Positions 34,231-43,744 of a DNA stretch of 64,000 nucleotides are shown here, piece by piece (position 1 is the first letter of the stretch; the number at the start of each line of letters is the position of its first letter). Source of the DNA: Serratia rhizosphaerae (GTDB taxonomy: Bacteria > Pseudomonadota > Gammaproteobacteria > Enterobacterales > Enterobacteriaceae). The stretch covers positions 4,402,001 through 4,466,000 of the forward strand of contig NZ_CP041764.1 in NCBI RefSeq assembly GCF_009817885.1. Direction: 5' to 3'. Under the pieces are notes generated by a model. The model saw only the letters and a list, made by a program, of their open reading frames with translations. It was not told where the DNA came from and searched no databases. Made by a program: the position numbers and the translations under genes.

Positions 34231-34674
34231 ATTTCCTTGCCAACCTGAATTTTGATTAACATATTCTGTTTTTGCCGTGAATTTTTAAGATTATCGCTAT
34301 TCACAGTGGATACCTGCATGGTGAAGCGATATCTCGCTAGAGCCGAACGTCATGCGGGCTGACACGGCTGACGGCACATTTTCGGAAGCAACCATAGCAT
34401 TATGACTGAGCGTAACATAACAGGGAAAGTTGTTTTTATTCAATTGGTTAACCTATTGACGGTGTGAGCATCGTCGGAGCTCAGGTTGATCATCATGGTA
34501 TTTTGGCATTCAACAATGATTGTTTCACGCTTTTTGCTGCAATTTAGAGTTTTCCGACTGATGGGCAATGAATGGCGCATAATCAGAAAAATTACGCTAA
34601 AACGTCCTGTATTGATACGAAAAAAGGCGCCGTCAGGCGCCTTTCAGATTGATACCGATGTGTTTTACTCTGCG
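34231..34674. other. Interval between the O-antigen ligase-like gene and dsbB
   Basis: About 440 bases, AT-rich in the first 370, with no supportable gene. It should hold the promoter of the ligase-like gene and ends with the dsbB terminator. Confidence 0.5.
34619..34646 (-). terminator. Terminator of dsbB
   Basis: AAAGGCGCC / GGCGCCTTT hairpin with a run of A on the left, giving a U-run for the minus-strand transcript. Confidence 0.85.
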
Positions 34675-35193
34675 TCAACTTTGTTGACGTGAACGCCCCG
34701 CCTGGCTGAGTAGCACGATTACGGCGACCAGCAGGTAGGCGGCAAAGATACCGACCAGCCACTGCGGCATTTCCAGCGTCAGGAACTGCCATTGGCGTAC
34801 CGAACAGTCTCCGGAGGCATGAAATACGGCCGGCATCCACTTGTCCAGCGGCAGCCAGGCAGGGAAACTGACGAAAAAGTCACAGGTATTGAACGGTGAA
34901 GGGTGCAGCATAATCATGGTGTGCTTCCACGCCAGCTGCAGCCCTTCCCAGGCGCTGTAGATCCACAGCAGGATGGCGGCGTAGCGCAGTGGCGTTTTCG
35001 GTGCCATTGCCCCTAACAGAGAGGCGCCCAGAATGCCAAACAGCGCGCAGCGCTCATAAATACACATCACGCAAGGTTGCAGCAGCATAACGTGCTGGAA
35101 ATAGAGCGCAGCCAATTCCAGCGCCAGCGCGGTGATAGCCATCAACAGCCAGGCGCGGCGTCCTTGTGAGCAGCGCTTAAAGAATCGCAACAT
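34675..35193 (-). CDS. dsbB: Disulfide bond formation protein DsbB
   Basis: Quinone-linked membrane oxidase that recharges DsbA. Four membrane helices; the redox cysteines are CVMC at residues 41-44 and a second pair in FNTCDFF and ASGDCSVRQ. The start is the ATG at 35193 (MLRFFKRCSQG), as in E. coli; the 32-residue longer frame is not conserved. Length is 172 residues. It lies between nhaB and the accessory region, as dsbB follows umuDC in E. coli. Confidence 0.96.
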   Translation of the reverse strand: MLRFFKRCSQGRRAWLLMAITALALELAALYFQHVMLLQPCVMCIYERCALFGILGASLLGAMAPKTPLRYAAILLWIYSAWEGLQLAWKHTMIMLHPSPFNTCDFFVSFPAWLPLDKWMPAVFHASGDCSVRQWQFLTLEMPQWLVGIFAAYLLVAVIVLLSQAGRSRQQS

Positions 35194-35320
35194 ATTTTGA
35201 GTCTTCCATGCAGTAAGCAATTGAACCGGCAGTGTAAACCACAATTCAACCGTGTTGCCAGCCATCAGAGACCCTTTTCGCGGTAACAAAGTATGGCTGG
35301 CAACGTCGCGGGGCGCTGAA

Positions 35321-36892
35321 TCAGTGCCCCGCAGCCTCCAGATGCGGCAGCGAGAGCCAGTGCCACTGCGTCAGCAGATCGGTTACGGGGGCCAGGGTAA
35401 ACTCAACGCACAGCAGGCCGACCAGCGCCAGAACGATGGTATATGGCAGCGCCATCCAGACCATGCGTCCATAGGAAAGGCGCACCAGCGGCGCCAGCGC
35501 CGAGGTCAGCAGGAACAGAAACGCCGCCTGTCCGTTTGGCGTAGCGACCGAAGGCAGGTTGGTGCCGGTGTTGATCGCCACCGCCAGCATTTCAAACTGC
35601 TTCAGCGAAATGGCGCCGCTGGTGAGGGCGGCTTTGGCTTCGTTGATATAGACCGTGCCGACAAAGACGTTATCGGAAACCGCCGACAGCAGGCCGTTAA
35701 ACACGTAGAACAGCATCAGCTGCGCCGACGGCTCGGCCTGCAGCACAAACGCGATAACCGGACTAAACAGATGCTGCTCGATGATTACGGCCACCACGGT
35801 GAAAAATACCGTCAGCAGGGCGGTGAACGGCAGGGCTTCCTGGAAGGCCTTGCCGATGGCATGTTCGTCGGTTACGCCGCACAGCGAGGTGGCGAGAATA
35901 ATGACCGACAGGCCAATCAGACCGACCTCCGCCAGATGCAGAGCCAGCGCCGCCACCAGCCAGATGCCGATCAGCGCCTGCACCACCAGTTTGACTTTTT
36001 CCTGGCGGTTGCGCTTGGCGCTGGCCTGGCGGTCAAACTCGGTCAATACTTCGCGCACGCGCTCAGGCAGTTGCGCACCATAGCCGAAAACGCCAAAGCG
36101 CTCCACCAGCAGACACACCGCCAGGCCGCATACAAAGACCGGCAGGGTGACCGGCGCCATGCGCAGGAAGAAATCAATAAAGCCCCAGCCGGCGCTTTTG
36201 GCGATAATCAGGTTCTGCGGTTCGCCGACCATGGTCATCACGCCGCCGAGCGCGGTGCCGACGCCGGCGTGCATCAGCAGGCTGCGCAGAAAGGCGCGGA
36301 ATTGTTCCAGCGTCTGTTTGCGGTCATCGCCGTCGATGCCGCTGTCGTCGTTCACGTTATGTGCGTCTTCCGGCTGGTTGGAGGCGACATTGTGGTAGAT
36401 AGAATAAAAACCGCTGGCGACGCTAATCACCACGGCGACGACCGTCAGGGCGTCAAGAAACGCCGAGAGCACCGCCGCTGCCAGACAGAACGCCAGCGAC
36501 AGCAGCATTTTGGAGCGGATATTCAGCAGCAGCTTGGTAAATACGAACAGCAGCAGCTGTTTCATAAAGTAGATGCCGGCCACCATAAAGATCAGCAGCA
36601 GCAGCACTTCAATATTGTTGGCGATCTCTTCACCGACGTGCGCCGGGCTGGTCATGCCGATAGCTACCGCCTCCAGCGCCAGCAGGCCGCCGGGCTGTAG
36701 CGGGTAGCACTTGAGCGCCATCGCCAGGGTGAAGATGAACTCCGCGACCAGCAGCCAGCCGGCAGCGAAGGGGCTTATCAGGAAAAAGACCAGCGGATTG
36801 ATAACCAAAAATATCAGGATGGTTAATTTATACCAGTCAGGGGATTGGCCGAGAAAATTTTTCACAACGGCGCTGCGTGCTGTCATTTCCAT
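35321..36892 (-). CDS. nhaB: Sodium/proton antiporter NhaB
   Basis: Electrogenic Na+/H+ exchanger of the inner membrane. The 523 residues contain about twelve membrane helices, with NhaB-specific segments such as GVMTMVGEPQNLIIAKSAGW and NTGTNLPSVATPNGQAAFLF. It is divergent from fadR, sharing a 238-base control region with FadR-like sites. Confidence 0.96.
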   Translation of the reverse strand: MEMTARSAVVKNFLGQSPDWYKLTILIFLVINPLVFFLISPFAAGWLLVAEFIFTLAMALKCYPLQPGGLLALEAVAIGMTSPAHVGEEIANNIEVLLLLIFMVAGIYFMKQLLLFVFTKLLLNIRSKMLLSLAFCLAAAVLSAFLDALTVVAVVISVASGFYSIYHNVASNQPEDAHNVNDDSGIDGDDRKQTLEQFRAFLRSLLMHAGVGTALGGVMTMVGEPQNLIIAKSAGWGFIDFFLRMAPVTLPVFVCGLAVCLLVERFGVFGYGAQLPERVREVLTEFDRQASAKRNRQEKVKLVVQALIGIWLVAALALHLAEVGLIGLSVIILATSLCGVTDEHAIGKAFQEALPFTALLTVFFTVVAVIIEQHLFSPVIAFVLQAEPSAQLMLFYVFNGLLSAVSDNVFVGTVYINEAKAALTSGAISLKQFEMLAVAINTGTNLPSVATPNGQAAFLFLLTSALAPLVRLSYGRMVWMALPYTIVLALVGLLCVEFTLAPVTDLLTQWHWLSLPHLEAAGH

Positions 36893-37059
36893 ATATGTCT
36901 TACTACCTTGAAGAAAAATTGTTGCTACCCTACCAACGCCGACGGTTGCGATGCAACTGCGGCAGAAATTTCAACCTAAAATTCATGGGTTTCGCCGTTT
37001 TCGACTGTTTTTTGCCAGGTTATGCACACTTTCGTTTATAGTTTCCCGCTCGCACTATG

Positions 37060-37089
37060 TCATACCAGCATGATCTGGTATGATCAGCG
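37060..37089. promoter_or_regulatory. Two opposed FadR-like sites between nhaB and fadR
   Basis: ATCTGGTATGATCAGCG on the plus strand and TGCTGGTATGACATAGT on the minus strand both match the FadR core CTGGTATGA. They overlap in a CATACCA-N8-TGGTATG inverted repeat 42 bases before the fadR start, so FadR may control itself and perhaps nhaB. Confidence 0.5.
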
Positions 37090-37130
37090 GACTACTATTA
37101 CTGATATCGTTGCAACGGAACGTCAAACAC

Positions 37131-37850
37131 ATGGTCATTAAGGCACAGAGTCCAGCCGGTTTTGCGGAAGAGTACATTATTGAAAGTATTTGGAATAATC
37201 GCTTCCCTCCTGGCTCTATTTTGCCCGCGGAGCGTGAGCTATCTGAACTGATAGGCGTCACGCGCACCACGTTACGCGAGGTTTTACAGCGTTTGGCGCG
37301 CGATGGCTGGCTGACGATTCAGCACGGCAAACCGACCAAAGTGAATAACTTTTGGGAAACATCCGGCCTCAACATTCTGGAAACGCTGGCGCGCCTCGAT
37401 CATAACAGCGTCCCGCAGTTGATCGATAATTTATTGTCGGTGCGCACCAATATTGCCTCTATCTTTATCCGCTCTGCGGTGCGCAACCACCCTGAGGAAG
37501 CGCAGGCCGTCCTGGCGAAGGCGTCGGAGGTTGAAGATCAGGCCGAGGCGTTCAATACGCTGGATTATGAAATTTTCCGCGGTCTGGCCTTTGTGTCCGG
37601 CAATCCGATTTACGGGCTGATTTTCAACGGCCTGAAAGGGCTGTATACCCGCGTTGGCCGCTACTACTTCTCCAACCCGGAAGCGCGCAAGCTGGCACGT
37701 ACGTTCTACAGCAAACTGTCGATGCTGTGCCATGAGAAAATGTACGACCAGGTGATGGATACGGTGCGTAATTATGGCAAGGAGAGCGGCGCGATCTGGC
37801 AGAGTATGCAAGGTACCATGCCGAGCGATCTGACCGAAGTGCGTCGTTAA
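37131..37850 (+). CDS. fadR: Fatty acid metabolism regulator FadR
   Basis: GntR-family regulator that represses beta-oxidation genes and activates unsaturated fatty acid synthesis; acyl-CoA releases it. The N-terminal winged helix (about residues 10-75, with LPAERELSELIGVTRTTLRE) is nearly identical to E. coli and is followed by the acyl-CoA-binding FCD-type domain. The start is the ATG at 37131 (MVIKAQSPAGFAEEY); length is 239 residues as in E. coli. Its predicted operator before fadD is in this window. Confidence 0.97.
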   Translation: MVIKAQSPAGFAEEYIIESIWNNRFPPGSILPAERELSELIGVTRTTLREVLQRLARDGWLTIQHGKPTKVNNFWETSGLNILETLARLDHNSVPQLIDNLLSVRTNIASIFIRSAVRNHPEEAQAVLAKASEVEDQAEAFNTLDYEIFRGLAFVSGNPIYGLIFNGLKGLYTRVGRYYFSNPEARKLARTFYSKLSMLCHEKMYDQVMDTVRNYGKESGAIWQSMQGTMPSDLTEVRR

Positions 37851-37873
37851 CGACCCGTCGTATAGACAAACAA

Positions 37874-37900
37874 CAAAAGGGCGCATCTTGCGCCCTTTTT
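37874..37900. terminator. Terminator between fadR and ycgB
   Basis: AAAAGGGCGCA / TGCGCCCTTTTT hairpin with runs on both sides, between convergent genes. Confidence 0.88.
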
Positions 37901-37908
37901 GCTGCCTG

Positions 37909-39444
37909 TTATAGCGCGCTGGGGCGCGGAGGACAGCGTTCCAGCAGTTCGACGCTGCCGTCTTCGTTTTGCTGTTCCAGAATCACGTCGAACCCCCACA
38001 GCCGGTACACATGTTTCATCACCTCGCGGCGGCTTTTATCCAGCGGCGCGCGTTCCTGTGGCACATAGCGCAACGTCAATGAACGGTCGCCGCGCAGATC
38101 AACGTTCCAGACCTGGATGTTGGGTTCGTGATTGCTCAGGTTGTACTGTGCCGACAGCTCTTGGCGAATCGCCCGATATCCCGCCTCATTGTGGATGGCC
38201 GAAATCTCCAGATAGTTGTTACGGTCGTCATCCAGCACGGTGAACAGGCGGAAGTCGCGCATCAGTTTCGGCGACAGGAACTGGCTGATAAAGCTTTCGT
38301 CCTTAAAGTCGCGCATGGCGAAATGCAGCGTTTCCAGCCAGTCTTTGCCGGCAAAGTCCGGGAACCAGTAGCGATCTTCTTCCGTCGGCGACTGACAGAT
38401 GCGCTTGATATCCTGGAACATGGCGAAGCCCAGCGCATACGGGTTAATGCCGTTGTAATAGGGGCTATTGTAAGGCGGCTGATACACCACGTTGGTGTGG
38501 CTGTGCAGGAACTCCAGCATAAAGCGTTCGCTGACGCGGCCTTCGTCATACAGATGGTTGAGTATGGTGTAATGCCAGAAGGTGGCCCAGCCTTCGTTCA
38601 TCACCTGCGTCTGCTTTTGCGGGTAGAAATACTGGCTGACCTTGCGCACAATGCGCAGGATTTCCCGTTGCCACGGCTCCAGCAGCGGGGCGTTTTTTTC
38701 CATAAAGTAGAGAATATTTTCCTGCGGCTCGCTGGGGTAACGACGTTCTTGCTCCGGTGCGTCTTCGCGTTCGACGCGCGGCAGCGTTTTCCACAGTGAG
38801 TTCACCTGGCTTTGCAGATACTCTTCCCGGCTTTTTTGGCGGGCTTTTTCTTCCTGCAGCGAAATCTTTTGCGGACGTTTATAGCGGTCTACGCCGTAAT
38901 TCATCAGCGCGTGGCAGGAGTCGAGCAGCTTCTCCACTTCTTCTACGCCGTAGCGTTCTTCACATTCGCTGATGTAATGGCGGGCGAACAGCAGGTAATC
39001 GACGATGGAGCTGGCGTCGGTCCAGCTGCGGAACAGGTAGTTGTTCTTGAAGAATGAGTTGTGCCCATAGCAGGCATGCGCCATCACCAGCGCCTGCATG
39101 GTGATGGTGTTTTCTTCCATCAGGTAAGCGATACACGGGTTGGAATTGATGACGATTTCATAGGCCAGTCCCTGTTGCCCATGTTTATAGAGCTGCTCGG
39201 TCTCGATAAATTTTTTACCGAATGACCAGTGTGTGTAGTTAATCGGCATCCCGACGCTGGAGTATGCATCCATCATCTGTTCAGAGGTGATGACCTCGAT
39301 TTGGTGCGGATAGGTATCCAGTTTGTAGTGTTTGGCGACGCGGTCGATCTGCTCCAGATAGACCTGCAGCAGCTCAAACGTCCAGTCTGGTCCATCGCTC
39401 AGACGTTTTTCATCCATAATTTGATCATGTGTTGAAGTTGTCAT
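37909..39444 (-). CDS. ycgB: SpoVR-family protein YcgB
   Basis: Large (511 residues) cytosolic protein highly similar to E. coli YcgB, a stationary-phase gene of the SpoVR family. Conserved blocks include RPQKISLQEEKARQKSREEY and VMNEGWATFWHYTILNHLYD. Biochemical role is unknown, but in many bacteria it occurs with yeaG (PrkA kinase) and yeaH, both present about 10 kb away here, and the three are thought to act together. Confidence 0.94.
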   Translation of the reverse strand: MTTSTHDQIMDEKRLSDGPDWTFELLQVYLEQIDRVAKHYKLDTYPHQIEVITSEQMMDAYSSVGMPINYTHWSFGKKFIETEQLYKHGQQGLAYEIVINSNPCIAYLMEENTITMQALVMAHACYGHNSFFKNNYLFRSWTDASSIVDYLLFARHYISECEERYGVEEVEKLLDSCHALMNYGVDRYKRPQKISLQEEKARQKSREEYLQSQVNSLWKTLPRVEREDAPEQERRYPSEPQENILYFMEKNAPLLEPWQREILRIVRKVSQYFYPQKQTQVMNEGWATFWHYTILNHLYDEGRVSERFMLEFLHSHTNVVYQPPYNSPYYNGINPYALGFAMFQDIKRICQSPTEEDRYWFPDFAGKDWLETLHFAMRDFKDESFISQFLSPKLMRDFRLFTVLDDDRNNYLEISAIHNEAGYRAIRQELSAQYNLSNHEPNIQVWNVDLRGDRSLTLRYVPQERAPLDKSRREVMKHVYRLWGFDVILEQQNEDGSVELLERCPPRPSAL

Positions 39445-39970
39445 CAGCGCACCCTCGTTTTGTACGGGCCAGGCTCATTACGGCGGCCCTTAATCAATCG
39501 TAGCTCAAAAAAGAACGGGGCGAGGGGGTTATAAAGTCTAAAAATTCAACGTCCTGTCTGAACTTAACGGGAGGAGCGGATAGCGGGTGAGTTTTTTCTG
39601 CTGTTTTACCGCCGATGCGCCATCGCATGATGTGTTGTGTTTTTCCTTGTTTTGTAGATTAATGCTCTGTTTTATGTCTTGGGGTTGATTTTATATTCTG
39701 TTAACGACCTGTTGCACATTAGAGCAATTTTTAGTGACTGCATTGCAGTCATTGATTTCATTAAGGGGCGGTATTCTCTCCGGGAACCGGCTTTCACCGC
39801 AGGTTATCGCTATTTAAATCCGCCTATTGCAAAAGGAAGCGGCTTGAACGATAAATTAATTGTGAAATCTGTCACGATTAAAAACTAATTTGTTGGATGG
39901 TTTTTTCTACTGAGTTAATTTGCCGTCAACAGAAGATTATGCTTTGTTAAATCTCGGGCTGGAGTCAGTG
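39445..39970. promoter_or_regulatory. ycgB-dadA divergent control region
   Basis: About 525 bases, AT-rich towards dadA, with no supportable gene. In E. coli the dad promoter is governed by Lrp and CRP; AT-rich tracts here would suit Lrp, but I cannot assign sites. A 17-bp perfect palindrome lies at 39735-39751. Confidence 0.5.
39735..39751. promoter_or_regulatory. 17-bp palindrome upstream of dadA
   Basis: TGACTGCATTGCAGTCA is a perfect 8+1+8 palindrome about 220 bases before dadA. Candidate operator; regulator unknown. Confidence 0.35.
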
Positions 39971-41275
39971 ATGCGAGTGTTGATTTTAGGTAGTGGAGTG
40001 GTTGGCGTAGCCAGCGCCTGGTATCTGGCGAAAGCCGGGCATGAAGTGACGGTGGTCGATCGTCAACCGGGGCCGGCGCTGGAAACCAGCGCCGCCAACG
40101 CCGGTCAGATCTCGCCGGGTTATGCTGCGCCATGGGCCGCGCCCGGCGTACCGCTGAAGGCCATCAAATGGATGTTCCAGCGCCACGCGCCGCTGGCTAT
40201 CCGCCTGGACGGTACCGGTTTTCAGATCAACTGGATGTGGCAGATGCTGAAAAACTGCAACACGTCCCATTATGCCACCAACAAAGGGCGGATGGTGCGT
40301 CTGGCGGAGTACAGCCGCGACTGCATCAAGGCGCTGCGTCAGGAAACCGGCATTGAATACGAAGGGCGCCAGCGCGGCACGTTGCAACTGTTTCGTTCAC
40401 AGCAGCAGTTTGAGAATGCGGCGAAAGATATTGCGGTATTGGAAGACGCCGGCGTGCCTTACAAACTGCTGGAGTCCAGCCAGTTGGCCACGGCGGAGCC
40501 GGCTTTGGCGCAGGTGGCGCACAAGTTGACCGGCGGTCTGCAACTGCCGAATGATGAAACCGGCGATTGCCAGCTGTTTACCCAGCGTTTGGCCAAGATG
40601 GCGGAACAGGCGGGCGTGACCTTCCTGTATGACCAGCATGTTGACCGTTTGCTGGTGGACGGCGATAAAATCACCGGCGTACAGTGCGGTGCGCAGACCC
40701 TGACGGCGGACAGCTATGTGGTGGCTTTCGGCTCTTATTCGACCGCGCTGTTGCGCGGGCTGGTGGCGATTCCGGTTTATCCGCTGAAAGGCTACTCGCT
40801 GACTATCCCGATTACCGATGAGGCGGCGGCGCCGTACTCAACGGTGCTGGATGAAACCTATAAAGTCGCTATTACCCGCTTTGACCAGCGCATTCGCGTT
40901 GGTGGTATGGCGGAAATCGTCGGCTTTAATACCGAACTGGAGCAGAAGCGACGTGAGACGCTGGAGATGGTGGTGCGCGATCTGTATCCCAACGGCGGTC
41001 AGGTTGAACAGGCGACATTCTGGACCGGCCTGCGGCCGATGACGCCGGATGGTACGCCGATTGTCGGCCGCACCTCATTGAAGAACCTGTACCTCAATAC
41101 CGGCCATGGTACGCTGGGGTGGACGATGGCCTGCGGTTCCGGCCAGCTGCTTGCCGACCTGATCTCCGGCATCACGCCGGCGATCCCATTTGACGATCTC
41201 TCCGTGGCGCGTTACAGCGGTGGTGTGACCCATTCGCGGCGTGCACCGCTGAACGACGTGCATCCGGCACGTTAA
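39971..41275 (+). CDS. dadA: D-amino acid dehydrogenase, small subunit
   Basis: Membrane-associated flavoenzyme oxidising D-alanine to pyruvate. The FAD-binding dinucleotide motif is LGSGVVGVASAWYLAKAGHE at residues 6-25, and the C-terminal LNTGHGTLGWTMACGSG motif is conserved. The ATG at 39971 gives MRVLILGSGVVG as in E. coli; GGAG lies six bases upstream. Length is 434 residues. Followed after 61 bases by dadX, forming the alanine-catabolism operon. Confidence 0.96.
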   Translation: MRVLILGSGVVGVASAWYLAKAGHEVTVVDRQPGPALETSAANAGQISPGYAAPWAAPGVPLKAIKWMFQRHAPLAIRLDGTGFQINWMWQMLKNCNTSHYATNKGRMVRLAEYSRDCIKALRQETGIEYEGRQRGTLQLFRSQQQFENAAKDIAVLEDAGVPYKLLESSQLATAEPALAQVAHKLTGGLQLPNDETGDCQLFTQRLAKMAEQAGVTFLYDQHVDRLLVDGDKITGVQCGAQTLTADSYVVAFGSYSTALLRGLVAIPVYPLKGYSLTIPITDEAAAPYSTVLDETYKVAITRFDQRIRVGGMAEIVGFNTELEQKRRETLEMVVRDLYPNGGQVEQATFWTGLRPMTPDGTPIVGRTSLKNLYLNTGHGTLGWTMACGSGQLLADLISGITPAIPFDDLSVARYSGGVTHSRRAPLNDVHPAR

Positions 41276-41336
41276 TCCTAACGACCGGCCGCAGCGGCAG
41301 ACTGCGGCCGGCGTCAAACCGGCTGAAGGAGAGCCC

Positions 41337-42410
41337 ATGCCCCGCCCAATTACCGCAACGCTGCACCTGGCGGCGTTCGACAACAACTTGCAGGTTATTC
41401 GCCGCCACGCGCCCGGCGCGAAAGTCTGGTCGGTGGTGAAGGCTAATGCCTATGGCCACGGCATTAAACACGTCTGGCGCAGCCTGGCGAATACCGATGG
41501 CTTTGCGTTACTGGATCTGGCGGAAGCGGTGCTGCTGCGCGAGTCCGGCTGGCAGGGGCCGATTCTGCTGCTGGAGGGTTTTTTTCAGCCGGCGGATTTG
41601 GCGCTGATCGATCGCTATCAGCTGACCACCGCCGTACACTGCGACTGGCAGCTGGCGGCCATCGCCGATGCGCGTCTGACGGCGCCGCTGAATATTTATC
41701 TGAAGCTGAATAGCGGCATGAACCGGCTGGGTTTTGCGCCCGATCGGATACGCAGCGTCTGGCAACGGGCGCAGGGGATTGCCAATATCGGCGCCATGAC
41801 GCTGATGAGCCACTTCGCGACTGCCGATGAGCCACGCGGCGTGGTGCAGCAAATGGCGACCATTGATCGCGCGGTGGCGGATCTGCCGCTGCCGCGTTGT
41901 CTGGCCAATTCGGCGGCGACGCTGTGGCATCCGGATACGCACGGCAGTTGGGTGCGGCCGGGCATTATCTTGTACGGCGCATCGCCGAGCGGCAATTCGG
42001 CCGATATAGCCGCCACGGGACTCCAGGCGACGATGTCATTGCGCAGTGAGATTATCGCGGTGCAGACGCTAAAATCCGGCGACAGCGTCGGCTATGGCTG
42101 GCGCTATACCGCCAGTGCCGTACAGCGGATCGGCATTGTCGCCTGCGGCTATGCCGACGGTTATCCGCGCCATGCGCAGAGCGGCACGCCTATCTGGGTT
42201 GACGGCGTATTGACGCGCACCGTAGGTACGGTATCGATGGATATGCTGGCGGTGGACCTGACGCCGTGCCCGCAGGCGGCTATCGGTGCCGAGGTGGAAT
42301 TGTGGGGGCGGCATTTGCCGGTGGATGACGTGGCCGCCGCAGCCGGTACCCTGGGGTACGAGCTGCTGACGGCATTGACGCCGCGGGTGCCGGTGGAGAC
42401 CGGCGCATAA
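41337..42410 (+). CDS. dadX: Alanine racemase, catabolic
   Basis: Converts L-alanine to D-alanine for DadA. The PLP lysine is K35 in VVKANAYGHG, and the second catalytic base is the tyrosine in SVGYGWRYTA near residue 250. Length is 357 residues. Pairing with dadA identifies this as the catabolic DadX rather than the biosynthetic Alr. Confidence 0.95.
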   Translation: MPRPITATLHLAAFDNNLQVIRRHAPGAKVWSVVKANAYGHGIKHVWRSLANTDGFALLDLAEAVLLRESGWQGPILLLEGFFQPADLALIDRYQLTTAVHCDWQLAAIADARLTAPLNIYLKLNSGMNRLGFAPDRIRSVWQRAQGIANIGAMTLMSHFATADEPRGVVQQMATIDRAVADLPLPRCLANSAATLWHPDTHGSWVRPGIILYGASPSGNSADIAATGLQATMSLRSEIIAVQTLKSGDSVGYGWRYTASAVQRIGIVACGYADGYPRHAQSGTPIWVDGVLTRTVGTVSMDMLAVDLTPCPQAAIGAEVELWGRHLPVDDVAAAAGTLGYELLTALTPRVPVETGA

Positions 42411-42412
42411 GC

Positions 42413-43606
42413 TCAGCCGATCCGGTTTAACTGTCCCTTTAATTGTTTACTGCGCTGCCGGGCGTGCAGCGCCAGTAAACAGCCTGCCGCCATCACCAGC
42501 GCCAGCGCCATTTTCGGCTGCAGAGGCAGCGCCATCGCCAGTAGTCCCAGCGCCGCGCCGCCGGCCATCTGTACGAAACCGACCAGCGCAGAGGCTACTC
42601 CGGCCTCGTTGGAATACGGCTCCAGCGCATAGCTGGTGGCCGGGCCCATCACAAACGCCAGCCCGGCGCAGCCGATGGCAACCGGCAGCATATAGGCCAG
42701 CCAGTGGGTTTGCGCATCGGCCGTCAGGAAGGTGATATCAAACAGCAGGGCAAGGCACCCCAGCCCCATCAGCACGCCGCCGGTGGCCAGACAAAAAGGC
42801 CGGCCGACCTTGCGAATCACCCGGTTGGCGAAGAAGCTCACCAGCATAATCCAGAAACCGTTGGCGCCGAACGCCAGGGAAAATTGCAGCGGCGTCAGGC
42901 CGGCGGTGCCCATCAGCACATTAGGCGCCAGCGACACGTAGGTGAGCGCCATGCCCATGGCCCCGGCATTGACCACGGCGAAAGAGAGAAAGCGTGACTG
43001 ACGCAGGATCTGTGCGTACTGGCGTACGGGGAGTCCTTTTACCGGCCGCGTATCCGCCGGGCGGGTTTCCGGCAGGCGCAGAGCGATCAGCACGAAGACC
43101 AGCAGCGCGTAGCCGACCAGGAACCAGAAAGGGGCGCGCCAGCCAAACGCTTCCGCCAGTAATCCGCCCAACAGCGGCGCCAGCGCCGGGATAATATTCA
43201 GCGTACCGTTGAGGAAACCAAAGGCGCGCGCGGCATCGTCGCCGTTCATACGGTCGCGCACGCCGCTAAACGCCACTACGGCGGTGCAGCATACCGCGAT
43301 GCCCTGCAGCAGGCGTGAGGCGATAAACAGCGTCGGGCTGTTGGCCAGCGCGGCCATGGCGGCGCCGATCATATACAGGATAATGCCGGCCAGTGCGACC
43401 GGCTTGCGCCCGTAGTTGTCGACCAGCGGCCCGGCGACGATCTGCCCCAGCCCCAGCACCAGAATAAACAGTGAAATGGTGGATTGGATCACTGCTTCGC
43501 TGCTGTTCAGGCCCAGAGCGATAGCCGGTATTGCCGGCAGGTAGAGGTCGATACCCAACGGGCCCAGCAAGACCAGGCTCAGCAGGAGAAGGAGAAATTT
43601 TTGCAT
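42413..43606 (-). CDS. MFS drug exporter, Bcr/CflA (Cml-like) family
   Basis: Twelve-helix major facilitator protein of 397 residues. MFS motif A is GPLVDNYGRKPVALAG near residue 60, and the N-terminus LLLSLVLLGPLGIDLYLPAIP is typical of chloramphenicol/bicyclomycin exporters. I start at the ATG at 43606; a TTG at 43627 is in frame. Its stop is only two bases from the end of convergent dadX with no terminator between. Substrate is unknown, and resistance should not be assumed. Confidence 0.85.
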   Translation of the reverse strand: MQKFLLLLLSLVLLGPLGIDLYLPAIPAIALGLNSSEAVIQSTISLFILVLGLGQIVAGPLVDNYGRKPVALAGIILYMIGAAMAALANSPTLFIASRLLQGIAVCCTAVVAFSGVRDRMNGDDAARAFGFLNGTLNIIPALAPLLGGLLAEAFGWRAPFWFLVGYALLVFVLIALRLPETRPADTRPVKGLPVRQYAQILRQSRFLSFAVVNAGAMGMALTYVSLAPNVLMGTAGLTPLQFSLAFGANGFWIMLVSFFANRVIRKVGRPFCLATGGVLMGLGCLALLFDITFLTADAQTHWLAYMLPVAIGCAGLAFVMGPATSYALEPYSNEAGVASALVGFVQMAGGAALGLLAMALPLQPKMALALVMAAGCLLALHARQRSKQLKGQLNRIG

Positions 43607-43744
43607 AATGAAAAATAGCACATCCAAGTGACAAAGTGGCTTAGGGTAGTGCCTTCGCAGTGAAATGGAAAGGGCGGTGCACCAGGTTGTTATACAGAGA
43701 GAGCGGCAGGCGCGATGCCGGCAGCGGAACAGCGCCTGTCCGGA

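Noticed and set aside
35252..36700. 482-codon plus-strand ORF opposite nhaB
   Set aside because: Antisense shadow of nhaB; Gln/Arg/His-rich translation with no domain pattern.
42413..43606. Calling the MFS gene an acquired chloramphenicol-resistance gene
   Set aside because: It has core-like composition and no mobile-element context; Bcr/CflA exporters are common chromosomal genes.
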